DNA of 64,000 nucleotides from Siphonodentalium dalli (GCA_032622095.1 CP136062.1:55597849-55661848); one strand, 5' to 3'. Positions 1 through 12,256 are shown, counted from the stretch's first letter. The notes: generated by a model not told the origin, from the sequence alone. Translations and numbers: made by a program.

Positions 1-130
1 TTGATCTACCGGTTATGGGGATATTGTTGATCTACCGGCTATGGGGATATTGTTGATCTACCCGTTATGGGGATATTGTTGATCTACCCGTTATGGGGAT
101 ATTGTTGATCTACCCGTTATGGGGATATTG
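1..130. repeat. 26-bp tandem repeat, five units, cut by window start
   Basis: Five consecutive 26-base units begin TTGATCTACC and end TATGGGGATATTG. They differ only at the CCGGTT/CCGGCT/CCCGTT position. The array is cut by the left window edge, so the full copy number is unknown. No coding signal is seen. Confidence 0.95.
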
Positions 131-223
131 CTGCTCAGCTAATATGTTCATTCCACTATATTTACATACACCTAATATCGCTTCCGATTTCCCCATAGCG
201 TTACGGTAGACACGCCCGCTGAG

Positions 224-298
224 TCAATGTGTTCATAAACCTATGAATGTAACGTGACGTCACTTTCAATGTAGTTCATAGGTTTATGAACACATTGA
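224..298. repeat. Perfect 24-bp inverted repeat with CRE-like palindrome in the loop
   Basis: Arms 224-247 and 275-298 are exact reverse complements (TCAATGTGTTCATAAACC...). The 27-base loop holds the 10-bp palindrome GTGACGTCAC, which is a full CRE/ATF consensus. It could be a small foldback element or a cruciform-forming site. Function is unknown. Confidence 0.85.
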
Positions 299-654
299 TC
301 CAGGAAATCACCGGGGATTGTCGGACATGAACGACTGCTTGACTATATTCAGCACGTCCGGATTTGGCAAGCAATTTGTTTTGGTCTACAATCAGTGTTG
401 TTACCTGCACCGAAAACTCATCTCCTCTGATTACACAACCCACGACCTCACAAATATATCATTATTGTAGAACGACATGTTGTCAATTTCTTATCATCCA
501 CAACCGAAACTTAATTGTTAGTTTAAGATATTATCATTCTTGAAATCAACACGTCTACATTCATTACAAGTTAGCAAGATATTTCTTCACAATGTTTGGT
601 TTTCTAAAAAGCGCGGATTTGAACTGTCCGAACTGAACTCAATGCATGCGAGAT
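299..654. other. Unassigned AT-rich sequence
   Basis: No domain, splice-framed exon or repeat is recognised here. Two overlapping opposite-strand ORFs that begin nearby run into the SINE and read through its B box, so they are not gene candidates. Confidence 0.6.
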
Positions 655-1031
655 ATAGGAGATATGGCACAGCACATGTTATATTTACGTCTCCGAAATG
701 CTGTGCCATATCTCCTATACTTACATACAATAGAGACCTAAATTGTGCATATAGTGTCCTAAGTGCGACATCGGAATACAGCGGACATTCGAGCTTCCTT
801 TCTTGGGGTAGCTTCGTTGGCCGTGTGGTATTGACGTCGGACTTTGAGTCACAAGGCGCGCTCGCCGTCACGGGCCGGGGTTCGAATCCCACCCAATCCC
901 AAAAAATTTGCACTGTCTCAAAACTTAAAATTGTTTCTAAAAATAGGCGCCTTGTGTGTTGTATAGTCCCAGACTCGGCATGTTTCTGAGACGTAAATAT
1001 AGCATGTGCTGTGCCATATCTCCTATACTTA
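655..1031 (+). mobile_element. tRNA-derived SINE inside terminal-repeat block
   Basis: A pol III type-2 promoter is visible. An A-box-like TAGCTTCGTTGG lies at 809-820 and a perfect B box GGTTCGAATCC at 879-889. The ~70-base spacing suits a tRNA with a long variable arm (Leu/Ser type). The T-arm and acceptor do not pair fully, so this is a SINE head rather than a working tRNA. The body is bounded by 40-bp inverted repeats (655-693 and 988-1027, one mismatch). The 5' arm also pairs with 699-719, giving a nested hairpin. The segment starting TGCTGTGCCATATC occurs once inverted (655) and twice direct (699, 1007). The SINE may have inserted into a foldback element; the exact SINE 3' end is unclear. 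Confidence 0.65.
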
Positions 1032-1519
1032 GTACCAATGAATAGTTTATTTTAAATATCATTTAATCATTATCTACACGAATTATACCAAAGAGCATCT
1101 AGTTGTCTGTGCATCATCCATAACACAGAATACATGTACTTTAATCAGAGGGCACCCGTTATCAACATACAAAATTCCACTATCCAAATTGTTCCTGATT
1201 TCTGAATATTTTCGACCATTGTGCATACATTTCGAGAATTAGTTGTGAGAAAGTTAGCACTGCTCAACACGAGATCTTGTTCATCTCTTCTTCGGTTGAG
1301 AATGTGTATGTACTATGATATTGTTGACCGATCCCAGGGGTGCATACCGTAGAATTCATAGCGTGTGTAATATGGTCGCGGAGAACGTGTTGAATATTAT
1401 GAACACCGGTAATTTAATAGTGTATGCTACTCCGCGTCAATTATCAGAGCTGACACAATCGAGTACCAGGTTCTATAGATGTATGGTTCTGAGAAAATTT
1501 GACCTGCTTCTCGAAACTT
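1032..1519. other. Unassigned sequence before LINE fragment
   Basis: A 68-codon ORF at 1315-1521 overlaps the start of the LINE fragment in another frame and has no recognisable domain. Nothing else is seen. Confidence 0.5.
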
Positions 1520-2720
1520 GAACTATGGTTTCTAAAATTTGCTCTAGGATTGAAAAAATCCACACCAACCGCCTTTGTATATGGAGAACTTGGAATATAT
1601 CCAATCGCAGTGAAAATCAAGACTCGTTTCCTTTCTTACTGGACTAAGCTTATCACAATGCCTACAAGCAGAGTGCCGCTTAAACTGTATTATATTATGC
1701 ACCAATTGTATTCTCACACTGTTTTTAATAACCCATGGATTAAATGTCTACATGACTCGCTTAATGGCTTCGGAATGAGTAACGTGTGGAATAATCAGTA
1801 TATCACAAATCCCAAGCACTTCATGCAAACTATCGAACGAAAACTGCAAGATTTCTATCTGCAAGAATGGTGGGCATCGATAGCAACATCCAGTAAATTC
1901 GCCTTTTATCGTATTATCAAGACCTCATTTGAACGAGAAAGTTACCTATAAATAACAAACCACCGAGTCGTGCAAAGCATCCTTCTCTTCCGTACCAGGA
2001 ACCATAAACTCCCAATAGAATATGGCGCGTGGACCAATGCCGCATATTCGGATAGATTGTGTACCCTCTGCAACTCAGAAATAGGCGATGAGTATCATGT
2101 CATCCTTAAATGTATTGAACTCCAAGACATACGCGTACAATACCTGAGACCATACTATTACCAGAGACCAAACGCTAACAAGTTAGCAGCACTATTCAAT
2201 AACCACAACAGAAGAATTACCAAGAATCTCTCAGTTTTTATAAAAAAGATCATTGATATATTTCGGAACTCTTGAGGCTACACTTTCAGACAAACAAGTA
2301 ACCCACCTTCAAAATATACCGATATAATATACTTGTTTCTTACATGTACCAAATTGTATAAAGAAGGACCCCAACACCAATATAATAGTTTATCGCTGTA
2401 TATGCGCTTATTTGATAAGCGCCATGAGTATATACTACAATCTGACTCCTCTTGAGGCTGAATCACTTAAACCATTCAAAATCCATATCCACTGACCGAA
2501 CACGTAACCAATACGCCGAAATTAATAACAATAATCTATCAGAAAAAAAAAATATATATAATTATATACAGATCAAGACACTATTGTATACACAACTATA
2601 TTATATATCTAAATGTGCATTCATGCAAAACAAATTTATATTTGCATCGATATTTGTAATATACATGTTTCTGTTATATCTACCTTGATGATCAGAATAC
2701 TAATAAATTGAATTTAATTG
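1520..2720 (+). pseudogene. Non-LTR retrotransposon (LINE) 3' fragment, RT C-terminal region
   Basis: The reading frame from about 1524 to 1951 encodes a block typical of the region C-terminal to reverse transcriptase in invertebrate LINEs (ALGLKKSTPTAFVYGELG, then INxW/NQY-like segments). A TAA stop at 1949-1951 breaks it. Coding continues from about 1970 to 2275 with KLPIEYGAW, a CxxC (CTLC), GDEYHVILKC and a YYYQRPNANKL segment. That is the CCHC-like tail of these proteins. The 3' UTR follows and ends in an AT-rich tail with TTGAATTTAATTGAATT near 2702-2724. The 5' end is truncated near 1520, as is usual for target-primed insertion. Endonuclease and the RT catalytic core are absent, so it cannot move by itself. 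It is related to, but clearly diverged from, the minus-strand fragment at 30.6-31.9 kb. The exact LINE clade cannot be fixed from this piece. Confidence 0.8.
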
Positions 2721-3287
2721 AATTGGTTGTTATGCGTGTCGTCGAAATATTGTTATCATATAATTTATCTTATAAATGTAAAGGGATACTACTCTATAAT
2801 ATTATGTGATTGGGAATGAAAATTCCGCAATGGTAAAAGTGTTTGATCCGTTTTTCGAGGCATTACGTATTTTTCCCTATAATTTATCATGGTTAAAAAA
2901 TCTTTCCAACCATGCCGCACGCAATAACTGTACCCATTGATGTGCTTCTTATCACACCTTAAAAGTGATCAATTGCGAAATAATGTGCACATTGAAGGAT
3001 TCCATATACGAACAAAATGAAATTTAAACCACGGGCCTGATTGTGTGTCATGGATAATAAATGTACTTAAATCATGGTTTGTTATTTCTGTTGCCGAGAA
3101 ACATATACAATCGGCACAGGAACTTTTTCGGAGAAATATTTTGACACCATCACATGTTTGGCGTGACAAACATGACACAACCCCGGCTATTTATTATTGT
3201 AAAAAATGCCCTTCCTCACCAGCGTCCATGAACCGTCTCTGTATTTGCTATCAAACTGAGTCTAGTCTCGTTCTAGATACTTAAGAG
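2721..3287. other. Unassigned sequence
   Basis: Short ORFs on both strands around 2969-3284 overlap each other and carry no domain. No repeat or splice-bounded exon could be supported. Confidence 0.5.
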
Positions 3288-3505
3288 AACGCTCTTTATT
3301 ATCTACCACTTGTGTGCGACATAAACATGAACGCTGTTTATAAGAGACGGTCATTTAAATGTGTGCAAGGCTGTCATAAATCAAAACGCTCTTTATAAGA
3401 GAGAGTCGTTTTAATTTTTGCAAGGCTTACATAAATCAAAACGCTCTTTATAAGAGACGTTCGGTCATTTTAGTTTTTGCCAGGCTGAAATAAATCAAAA
3501 CGTAT
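3288..3505. repeat. ~55-bp tandem repeat, about four units
   Basis: Units start AACGCTCTTTATAAGAGA at about 3288, 3330, 3385 and 3440 and end ...CATAAATCAA. The first unit is shorter. Each unit carries the short palindrome CTCTTTATAAGAG. No coding sense is seen. Confidence 0.85.
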
Positions 3506-4126
3506 AAAACTACTACTTTCTGAAAGTCGATATCTGACCCATATATACCTCATAATAATTAGATCTTGGGTCCGATCTCATTATTTGCTGGTACAGAACA
3601 CGTACATATGGTTGTCCAATCAGACGTGTCATCTTTAACTGGATGTCGATGTCGAATACACACGATTTAGACACATGTACAATATAATTGCAAAAATACA
3701 ATGGCTGGAGATAACAGATTGATACAATTATTTACAAATGTGGAGGGTGCGCAATTGATATATCTTTAAAATAGTTTCCATTGCAAGTATTACTTTCTGT
3801 TTTAGTGGGGGGTATTCGACTATAAGCGACAAAATAATGAACTTTGAAACGTTTGAAAGAAGATGAGGGTGGTACATCCCAACTCACTGTTGACACGTCG
3901 TCCCAAAATGAAATTTCCAATTGTTGAATACCTCAGTGATAATATATTCTAGCCCCTGTCGCAACCTCTCTGGAGACTCCATTTATTTATCGAATGGAAC
4001 TTATCTCTGTTTCGAAACCATTCCGAATACCTATATATATACACGCCCGTGCATGCTAACATGCTATGCGATTTCCATCGCAGAACTTAGCGCACGGACA
4101 AAGGGTTAAGAAATGAGTGCGCAATA
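3506..4126. other. Unassigned AT-rich sequence
   Basis: Only short ORFs without recognisable domains are present, and no repeat was found. The stretch leads directly into the 30-bp minisatellite. Confidence 0.45.
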
Positions 4127-4581
4127 TGAACATCGGTAATCCTACAAATCACAAAACACACAGCGGTAATCCTACAAATCACAAAACACACAGCGGTAAT
4201 CCTACAAATCACAAAACACACAGCGGTAATTCTACAAATCACAATACACACAGCGGTAATCCTACAAATCACAATACACACAGCGGTAATCCTACAAATC
4301 ACAATACACACAGCGGTAATCCTACAAATCACAAAACACACAGCGGTAATCCTACAAATCACAAAACACACAGCGGTAATCCTACAAATCACAAAACACA
4401 CAGCGGTAATCCTACAAATCACAATACACACAGCGGTAATCCTACAGATCACAATAAACACAGCGGTAATCCTACATATCACAAAACACACAGCGGTAAT
4501 CCTACATATCACAATAAACACAGCGGTAATCCTACAGATCACAATACACACAGCGGTAATCCTACATATCACAATACATCG
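4127..4581. repeat. 30-bp minisatellite, 14 full units plus partial
   Basis: From 4141 each 60-base line holds two copies of a unit that starts CCTACAAATCAC and ends CACAGCGGTAAT. Variation is limited to a few positions (AAA/AAT, A/G/T in CCTACANATC). Because 30 is divisible by three and the unit lacks in-frame stops, it is open on both strands. It gives NPTNHKTHSG-type decapeptides on + (155 codons) and CRITAV-type repeats on - (161 codons). Neither has upstream coding context, so it is most simply a noncoding minisatellite. An exon of a repetitive secreted protein cannot be fully excluded. Confidence 0.9.
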
Positions 4582-5854
4582 TAAACAATGAGCAATTGAC
4601 TAGAATAAGTGTTAAATTCCAATATATAATGCATGCAAGAAATTTACTAGAATACATTTTTCGCCAGTACTTTATATAGAACACAAGTCTCGCTTTACAG
4701 AATTCGTCGCCCGAAAACTATACTGTTCTAAGTCCTAAAGTTAGGTAAGAGAGATATGGCCATTTGAAAATTTGGGCCATCCAAAAAGTCCGTGTTTGAC
4801 CATTTAGGAGTATGTACATGAGATAGTGTGGCTCCTGGTTGTTTATGGGGGTGATTTATCGTGGAAAAAGGTAACATATGCTCGAAAATATTCGTGAAAG
4901 TCGATTTTACACCTGGAGATAGAACACTGTCCTAAGCTAAATGACACATCGTCTGACATTTTTCGGATATAGATCAGTATAGAACTCAATTGAAGAACAC
5001 AATGTTTTATTATTAAAATGTAACGGCAATACTAGAACAACATAATCGGCGTACATTTCTATCTAAATGGCATGTGTATATGGTCCCATTATAGTACACT
5101 GCGAAGGTTACAGACTCGCGTCAAACGAAATCAGATCTTATTAAGAGAATGGGCTGTGGAATATCCCGCCAAGTAGGACGTACTATGTTATATTATTCTC
5201 TGTTTGCAATGGCTGCACAAGAATTTCTACTTGAAATCGATAAAATCATTGCCAAAGATACGCATCCACCACCCCGGAATAGATAATCGAAAATCTGGTG
5301 TGCTTTAGTTTATGCGAAGTTTGTATATATATGTATATACACATGTAGTGATGTTTCAAATAAAATTCGTCACGTAGAACCAAAGTAATGTCTATATATA
5401 GAGAAATTGCGCATAGAAAATTATATACGGATCTATACAATCCTGACAGGCGAGTTTGGTAAATTACGCTGCATAACTTGAAAAGTATGTGTATATTAGA
5501 TACACATCTTGATGAAAATAAAAATACAATAACATTAAAACAAATTATGATTGAATGATATACGATGGATGGTGAAAATTAAAAAATCCACATTCGTATG
5601 AATATAACCATAATTATGAATGATATTATTCATAGGGTTATGTGATCATATACATTGATTTACTTAATGTATTCATTTCCTGTGTATATATCATATACAT
5701 GTCTACTTATCAATGGTATTTGTATATGTGTCACACCATAATAACGGATAATAAGTATAACCTTGTCGATAATCATACTATTAAGTATAAAAGTCATCCG
5801 ATTTGGCTTTGTGCGAATATATGGGCGATTTGTCGTGGGGAGTGACCAATTAGG
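4582..5854. other. Unassigned AT-rich sequence
   Basis: No gene is recognised. A phrase TATACTGTTCTA...CC recurs at about 4720 and near 6758 and 6882, with a related inverse near 4915, suggesting old dispersed repeat copies. Short ORFs (5246-5440 minus, 5642-5845 plus) are low-complexity and tyrosine/isoleucine-rich, as expected from AT-rich noncoding DNA. Confidence 0.45.
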
Positions 5855-5988
5855 TTAAATTCGTCTCAAAACTCGTGCCATATATATTGTCATTATTATG
5901 CTCGCAATGCTATATACCTTAATAAAAATAGCATCGCGAGCACACATGTGACAATATATATGGTACGAGTTTTGAGGCAAATGTATTT
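5855..5988. mobile_element. Small foldback (MITE-like) hairpin
   Basis: Arms of about 30 bases at 5863-5892 and 5949-5978 (start GTCTCAAAACTCGTGCCATA) are near-perfect reverse complements. Nested inside are CTCGCAATGCTAT and ATAGCATCGCGAG at about 5901-5913 and 5928-5940. The whole 130-base unit can fold into one long hairpin. No coding capacity and no clear target-site duplication is seen. Confidence 0.75.
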
Positions 5989-6158
5989 ATCACTACCAAC
6001 GATGAATCACCATATTCTCATATTGCCAACTTGGATGTCCTTTATACATATAGAGTATGACGATAATTTTACTCCCCGTTGTCTATATAATTGCTTAAAC
6101 AAAATGCAGGTGCGGAAATGTCTGCGCGACCCGTCAAAATTAATAACAATTTCAATTG

Positions 6159-6359
6159 TTAGTCTGAATCGGAATCACTAGATTGATCTGACATTTCTGG
6201 TATGATAGCTTCATAATATGCCTTATCAACCGGTGGCATATATTTATACATTGGACGCAGGTCGTTCTTCTTTTCCGACGATAACTGTGCTCGATACACC
6301 ACTTGATTAGCATTTTTCAACATTTTTGACTTTCTTGTACTCTGAGATAATGATGACAA
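6159..6359 (-). CDS. Possible small acidic-tail ORF or exon (low confidence)
   Basis: A minus-strand frame of 66 codons reads as hydrophilic protein-like sequence (QVVYRAQLSSEKKNDLRP) and ends in an acidic serine-rich tail (SDQSSDSDSD). It is bounded upstream by an in-frame stop two codons before a TTG. The first ATG is at 6321-6323, which would leave 54 residues. The composition looks less like random AT-rich translation than its neighbours. It could be a terminal exon or a relic of a transposon-coded protein. No family is recognised. Confidence 0.2.
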   Translation of the reverse strand: MSSLSQSTRKSKMLKNANQVVYRAQLSSEKKNDLRPMYKYMPPVDKAYYEAIIPEMSDQSSDSDSD

Positions 6360-8843
6360 CAGTTACTGAGTAATAGTGTTCATATCAGGGGATATATGTA
6401 TATAGATATAGATAAGATGTCACCTGATGAGATGTATGAAACACATCGAAAGGCCTAGTGACCTAAATATATACTTTTATAGAAGCCATGTCTTACTTTC
6501 ATTTCAATAGAATAGACAGTCGGACGGACATACATAATAGTTCGAGCGAAATGTAACTTTGATGGCCATAGTACTATATCAGCGGCACCTCAAAACATTT
6601 TGCGGTCGTTTACAGTGAACTTGTATAATATTTAATGCTGCATATATAATTAACCGTCGAAGGACATGCATTAAGGAAAGTGGGTGCCGCTTTAAATTAT
6701 GTTTCATGTATCCTACTGAGTGCGGAGATGTAACATGCTATGAGAAATTGTCAACATTATACTGTTCTATCTCCAAGGAGCAAGGTGATGTGGGTCACTA
6801 TTATCAGTGAAACATGAAATGGTTAAGAATTATAGTGCGCTATCTCCACTTCTACGCCACGCGGTATGACCTTCCTGAGTCCTATACTGTTCTATCTCCG
6901 AGGCTTATTTCAACCTCAAATATTTCCATAAACGGGACTTTTTATGTATATCAAAATATGTTATTATCTACATTGATATAAAGTTACTTACCAAAACATG
7001 ATGACATCCTTTTGTAGCAGTTGTTTCATATATAAAACACGTTGAGAATTGTATACCGTTCCTATTTAGCCCACCCGAATTTTATCAACAAATTAGCACG
7101 TGATTAGATCGCGCGTTCCTATTGGTTATTGGAGATATACCATTATAGAGGTGGATATATAACATTATACACCTAAAAACCATGTCATTTTTCGTTTTGT
7201 ATCACTTGGATAATGGGCGATAAGTCTGGGAATTGTAAACCAATCGCGCCGGACATGCGCCCAAAATGTAGCTCAAGTTATGCCGATTCCAGCGATACCA
7301 AACACTCATTTTGTTTTTTAAGGGAGTTAGGACAGTATAATTCTCGGGCGACGAATTGTGAAATTACCGATGAACGCCGAAATTACAAAGTTAGGATACA
7401 ATATTGTATTGACCCAACAATGCTAAACACTGTCAACTATGGTATAAAATTTCCCAAAAGGTGTTATTTATCAAAATTGTTTTCAACAAAATATGGCCTA
7501 TTATCACTTGAGTATTCACGAAATTTGGCCGTATTACCACTTGTTTTTATAGTTAGCCATCTTCATCAGTAATTTTGACCGAGACCATCCGTACTAGCAC
7601 GGCGTGTTTCTGGGCCACAAATAATTGAAATAACCAACTTCAAAAATCAATATCTGATCACTCTAAGCTTTGATGGATGGGTTCCTCGACTCGAATCAAA
7701 TATTTTTACCCCCCCCAAGCCAAAGAGATAGTAATCTAGGAGCGTTAAATCGGATTGAGTACCTATAATTAATATTAAATAATTTTATTATTAAATAATT
7801 TTATGATTTCAATTATTGTCAACGTATCACTTATCTAATATATATCAGGTTTACTGTTGCATTTATGTGGACTGTTTTTCATTTCTATCCGGGTTATAGA
7901 ATAGAACATTCTATTTAAGGCACGGACGCACGTTTTGCATAAATCCAAACAAGAACTGCAAGCTAGTTTCAATGAACATTGTTTTTGGCTCTGTGGGTGG
8001 GGGGGGGGGTGGCATGAACAAAACTCAAGATACAAGGTTGAATTTTTTGGTTTTTATTTTTTGGGACCCACCACCTCTGGAACGCAAGTTTTTTTACTTG
8101 GCGATCTCGGACACCCACCCTTCTCACACAAGTTTTTTCCAAGAGCAATTATGGACCCCCCCCCCCCCAATTTTGATGACGAACGGTGAAAATAGCAGGA
8201 TAAGGCAAACAGAGGGTGTGAAATGTTTTAAATAACCATCCGGATGAAATGCTAATCAGGTAAGCTTAATGGCAATCGCCAGAAATCTCAGAAAATCGCA
8301 AAACACTCATTAAATAAACTTGTCAATTAAGTTCAGCATCCATTTCCATAGGTTACCCGCTGTACATGCGACAAAGATGTGTATGCACAGCAGTGTATTC
8401 TCACACGTTGTGACTAGCCCTGGCTAGATCACTAAACGGTCGTCCGGTTTCTGCATGTATTAGTTATATAATTTGCCATCTGCAGTCTGTTCCATTAACA
8501 AGTAACAAGTAGTTGAAGAACACACTAATAAAATACATGTATTCTTTGCAAATGGCAAAATACAGGGCATTGTAAAGCACTCACTGTTCCGCCACACCAC
8601 TTAACAGCACTATATACATACTAACTTTATACGATTTACTTTATACGGCGTATATGGGAATTTTTCAAAAAATGTGGCCGATTTGGGTATTCAAGAATAA
8701 AAAATTTATTTCAACGAGAGAACACATTTTAGCCGCTTTTCGTGGTTGAGGGTATCCAGTAGATCAGAGGATAGTAAAATGCAACCTTAATCACCCCTAT
8801 ATCCTGTCCGAATCAGGTCCAATGACGATGCACACACACCTAG
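6360..8843. other. Mostly unassigned; one 119-codon ORF, G/C homopolymers
   Basis: An ATG-started + strand ORF at 7213-7572 (119 codons, several Cys) has no recognisable domain and no supporting context, so it is not called as a gene. Long G and C homopolymers occur near 7993-8004 and 8156-8168, flanking two overlapping junk frames. The rest is AT-rich without recognisable features. Confidence 0.4.
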
Positions 8844-11800
8844 TGTCCCTACTGTTACCATTATGTTTTTCAATGTAAATATGATTTTGAGTGATATAGA
8901 GGTGGAAAATAACATATGCGCAACATGTACATTGTGTGGTAATCAGAATTTGCAAAAATAAACACCAAAATATGATGAGAATAACAAGTTATGATAATTT
9001 ATATGTGATATGCATAAATTTCCGATATCCAGGTATCGAGTTTTCTCGACCTGGAATGATGTGCATTTCTGTTTGATTATGGCCATATATTTTCCGAAGA
9101 TTAAGGTAAATACTCCACAGTTCTATCGGGATGAGGGAATCCAATTCAAATTAACTTCGATACGACAGAAAAACTCGACGGTAACAGATGGGACAAGTCA
9201 GTAACAGGAGAGACACTTGACGTAACAGAAGGGACAGTTTTATTATGAACATACTTGTTGAAACATTATTTCCAACAATAAAACAAAATGTAACTTTCCA
9301 TAAGTGAACGAGACCCAACTGGACCAAATATGTACCAGACCTGGAAACAAAATGTATTAAACGATAGTCTGATGCATATTAGCCTATCATTTGGTAACAG
9401 GAAGGACAGGTAGTAACAGGAAGGACACACACATACAAAATATGACCAACAACACAATATAGTATGCGAACCGGCATAGGATAACTAAAAGCTAATGTTA
9501 TGATCGTCAAATATAGGTGCAATTGATGAAATTTATGACATACACGCCGCAATTGGTATCCGGTAACAGGGATGACATTAGCATATTATAACTATAGCAT
9601 ATTGGCAATTCATATTTGTTGTCAGACTATAACCGTGGATTTATTTTTCGTATGATGTATTATTGCAGAACTGTGTGACAATTTTAACTATAAACAGAGA
9701 TCACATACTGGTACTGGCATATTGATACAATACAGAGTGACAATAAGCAAGACACACATGAACATTGTGTTTAAATATAGTATTGAAATGATAATACAAT
9801 AATACATTTCGCACGATGTTCATTGACTAATTGCGCAAAATTTGATAAAATTACCTTTGCCCGACGCATACATGCGTACATCTGTCGTATCGTGAATAAA
9901 ATACGGTTTGTTTGAAATTCCACTGTAATCAGGGGGAGGGGTCAGAAAAAAATTCCGGATGCTAGGCGCTTTTTTATTTTTCTGCCCTGTTGGTACTCAC
10001 CACCCCCTAATTTTTTTCTCATTCTGTGACTGGGATCCACCCCTCCAAACTGCTTCAAATGACTATTTACTCAGTTCTCATGATCTTATCTGATCAATGT
10101 TCCATATAATGATTATAGAAGCATTCCTTCTTTTATTTACCAACAAGACTGTAATGTTTCAAAACAAGTCTCCAATAAATGTGGTCTGTATAGTATGCTG
10201 ATGGATTGACATTTAAAGTCCAAGATAGATGTTTGTTTGAAACAAATTTTGGGGAAAACATGGAGGCTCCCATCTAGAGGTGACTTCGAAGATCAATATG
10301 AAGTTTGATGACGATTGGATGAGAAATGTAACCTGCAAAGTGCGCTAAAGGATTTGGTCATACAAGGAGTAAAATCCAAGATAGCTGCCAGCGGCCATAT
10401 TTTTCATAAAAAGTCATTCAAATTTGGCAACTCCCATCTAGAGGTGACCCTAGATCTATATACCGAATATCGTTGAAATCAGTCAAAGTTTGTTCTAACA
10501 CCTTTGTGTTATTATATTATGGTTTTTAGAATATTCTATTTTTATTTGAAGAGTTCAGTGAAGAGTTTACATTTTTTTAAGAATCTATTTTTGTGTTGTT
10601 TTCATATATATCAGGTTGAATAAATCATTTTTATTAGAACTATTTAAATCTGAGCCTTTCCGTGTCAATGTGCATTGATAGATCCTTGATGAAAACATTT
10701 AGCAAGCTGACCTTTTTATTGCCACTTGGTGTCATCCCTCATATTAACTGATGGTGAACTCAAACCCCCCTACCAAGAGTTAAGTACATACCTATTACAT
10801 ACATGTAATAGAAGCATTCTTAAATCCGTTTGTCCCATCATTTTGAAGACAATTAACTCGAGGAAAAAGATTACAGGGCCAGGAAAAAATGTGTCAGTCG
10901 GGCTGCTGAAAGATTAACCCACCCACCCGCCTAGTGTTCGAAACAAAATTGCAGACCCCCCCCCCCCCCCCCACTGCTGTAACTGGGTTTAAAATAGATT
11001 TTGATTTGGTTACTAGACAGGTTTAGATTGAACAACTTCTGACTTCTGCAGCATGGTCATGTACAATGGTAGTGCACCATTTACTACTAGTATGTTGATA
11101 GCTAATATCCAGTTAACACAGTTTGTTCATTGCTATTTGTTTACACACGAGTAGCGGTCTCGTTAAATACTGATTACAGTAAACTCTGTATATTTCGTGT
11201 ATGTCGTAGATGAATAATGGAATCGCTGCGGAATGATGGAGATACTTTGTTTGGAATTATAATATAGTACCTCACAATTAAATGACTTTGCACACACATG
11301 TACCTTGTGCATGACCGCCGTAATTCAATTTCGTGAGTTTTTGAAATCAAGCATATCAGCAGGTCTACCAGCATCGTAGCATATTAGCAGGACCACTTGA
11401 TCAGGTGTGTGTCTATATCTGACAGTTTACACCGGCTTGTGTTGGGAATTGGCCCTAAGTGAATTTATGTGAAAACTGTTTGATCATTGCAAATGAGCAC
11501 GTATACTTTCATTTACTGGATCTCAATCAAGTATAATAGAAAACATTCTATATCAAAATGAGTGTGCGGAAGACATAAATGAAAGGCGTTCTGCAAGGAA
11601 ATACAAATATATGTCAATTCACTGCCAAAAATAACAACTGTGTAATCTATTTTCACTGCTGTTACTGCAATGTCCCTCCTGTTACCACATCCAGCATTAT
11701 CTGACGGAGACAGGAATGATGAGTAAAATCTGTGAAAATATTGATGTTAAAAGACAGGAACCAGAGCATGGTGATGTAAAAATCATTACGACATGCAAAC

Positions 11801-12256
11801 TAATACTTACTCATGCCATTTTTTTAAATTTTGTCCATGCTGTTACCAAAGTGTTCCCTACTGTTACAATTTAAAAGGTAACAGTAGGGACAGTAACAGT
11901 AGGGATGTTTCGGGTTTATAAAGGGGATTCCCATCGGTCGTCCACTGTTATGTAACAAAATGTATGTGTTGCCTCACGGGGATCACATTGGACAAAACTA
12001 AGAAGAGAAACATTTGTGTAATAATAAACTCACAGACCTGTATCTATCGGTAACAGTAGTGACACATTCCCAATGTACTCACCTGTCTGGTGAATGATAC
12101 TGTCAATTACGGGCAAATTAATTGCACCGACCAGCGGATAACAGTTGTTTAGCCATGTGTATTGATGAGTAGTACTGGAAACCAATTTGCACTTCCTCAT
12201 TCGCCAATGCCAGGACTGTTGTATTATGTGTTTCTCTCTTGGTAACAGTAGGGACC
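8844..12256. repeat. Dispersed GTAACAG-AGGGACA motif cluster (14 copies)
   Basis: A ~15-base motif, consensus GTAACAGTAGGGACA, recurs at 9181, 9201, 9222, 9394, 9413, 9563, 11878, 11893, 12050 and 12242. It is inverted (TGTCCCTACTGTTAC) at 8844, 11671, 11832 and 11853. Some copies are spaced about 20 bases apart (9181/9201/9222; 9394/9413; 11878/11893), others are isolated in unrelated AT-rich sequence. It is not a simple tandem array. Matching copies of both orientations at 11853-11892 form a hairpin. Role unknown. Confidence 0.75.
10217..10500. repeat. Two direct copies of a ~155-bp repeat
   Basis: TCCAAGATAG and, farther on, CTCCCATCTAGAGGTGAC occur in the same order twice (10217/10265 and 10376/10431). 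The rest is partly diverged. No protein match is recognised. Confidence 0.6.

Noticed and set aside
4127-4581. CRISPR-like array
   Set aside because: Units are contiguous without unique spacers, and the genome is eukaryotic.
4087-4584. Repetitive proteins of 155 and 161 residues
   Set aside because: Both derive from a 30-bp minisatellite open on both strands, with no upstream coding context or splice sites.
7213-7572. 119-codon ATG ORF as a gene
   Set aside because: No domain, no leader, no neighbouring exon or promoter evidence. Length is plausible by chance over 64 kb in six frames.
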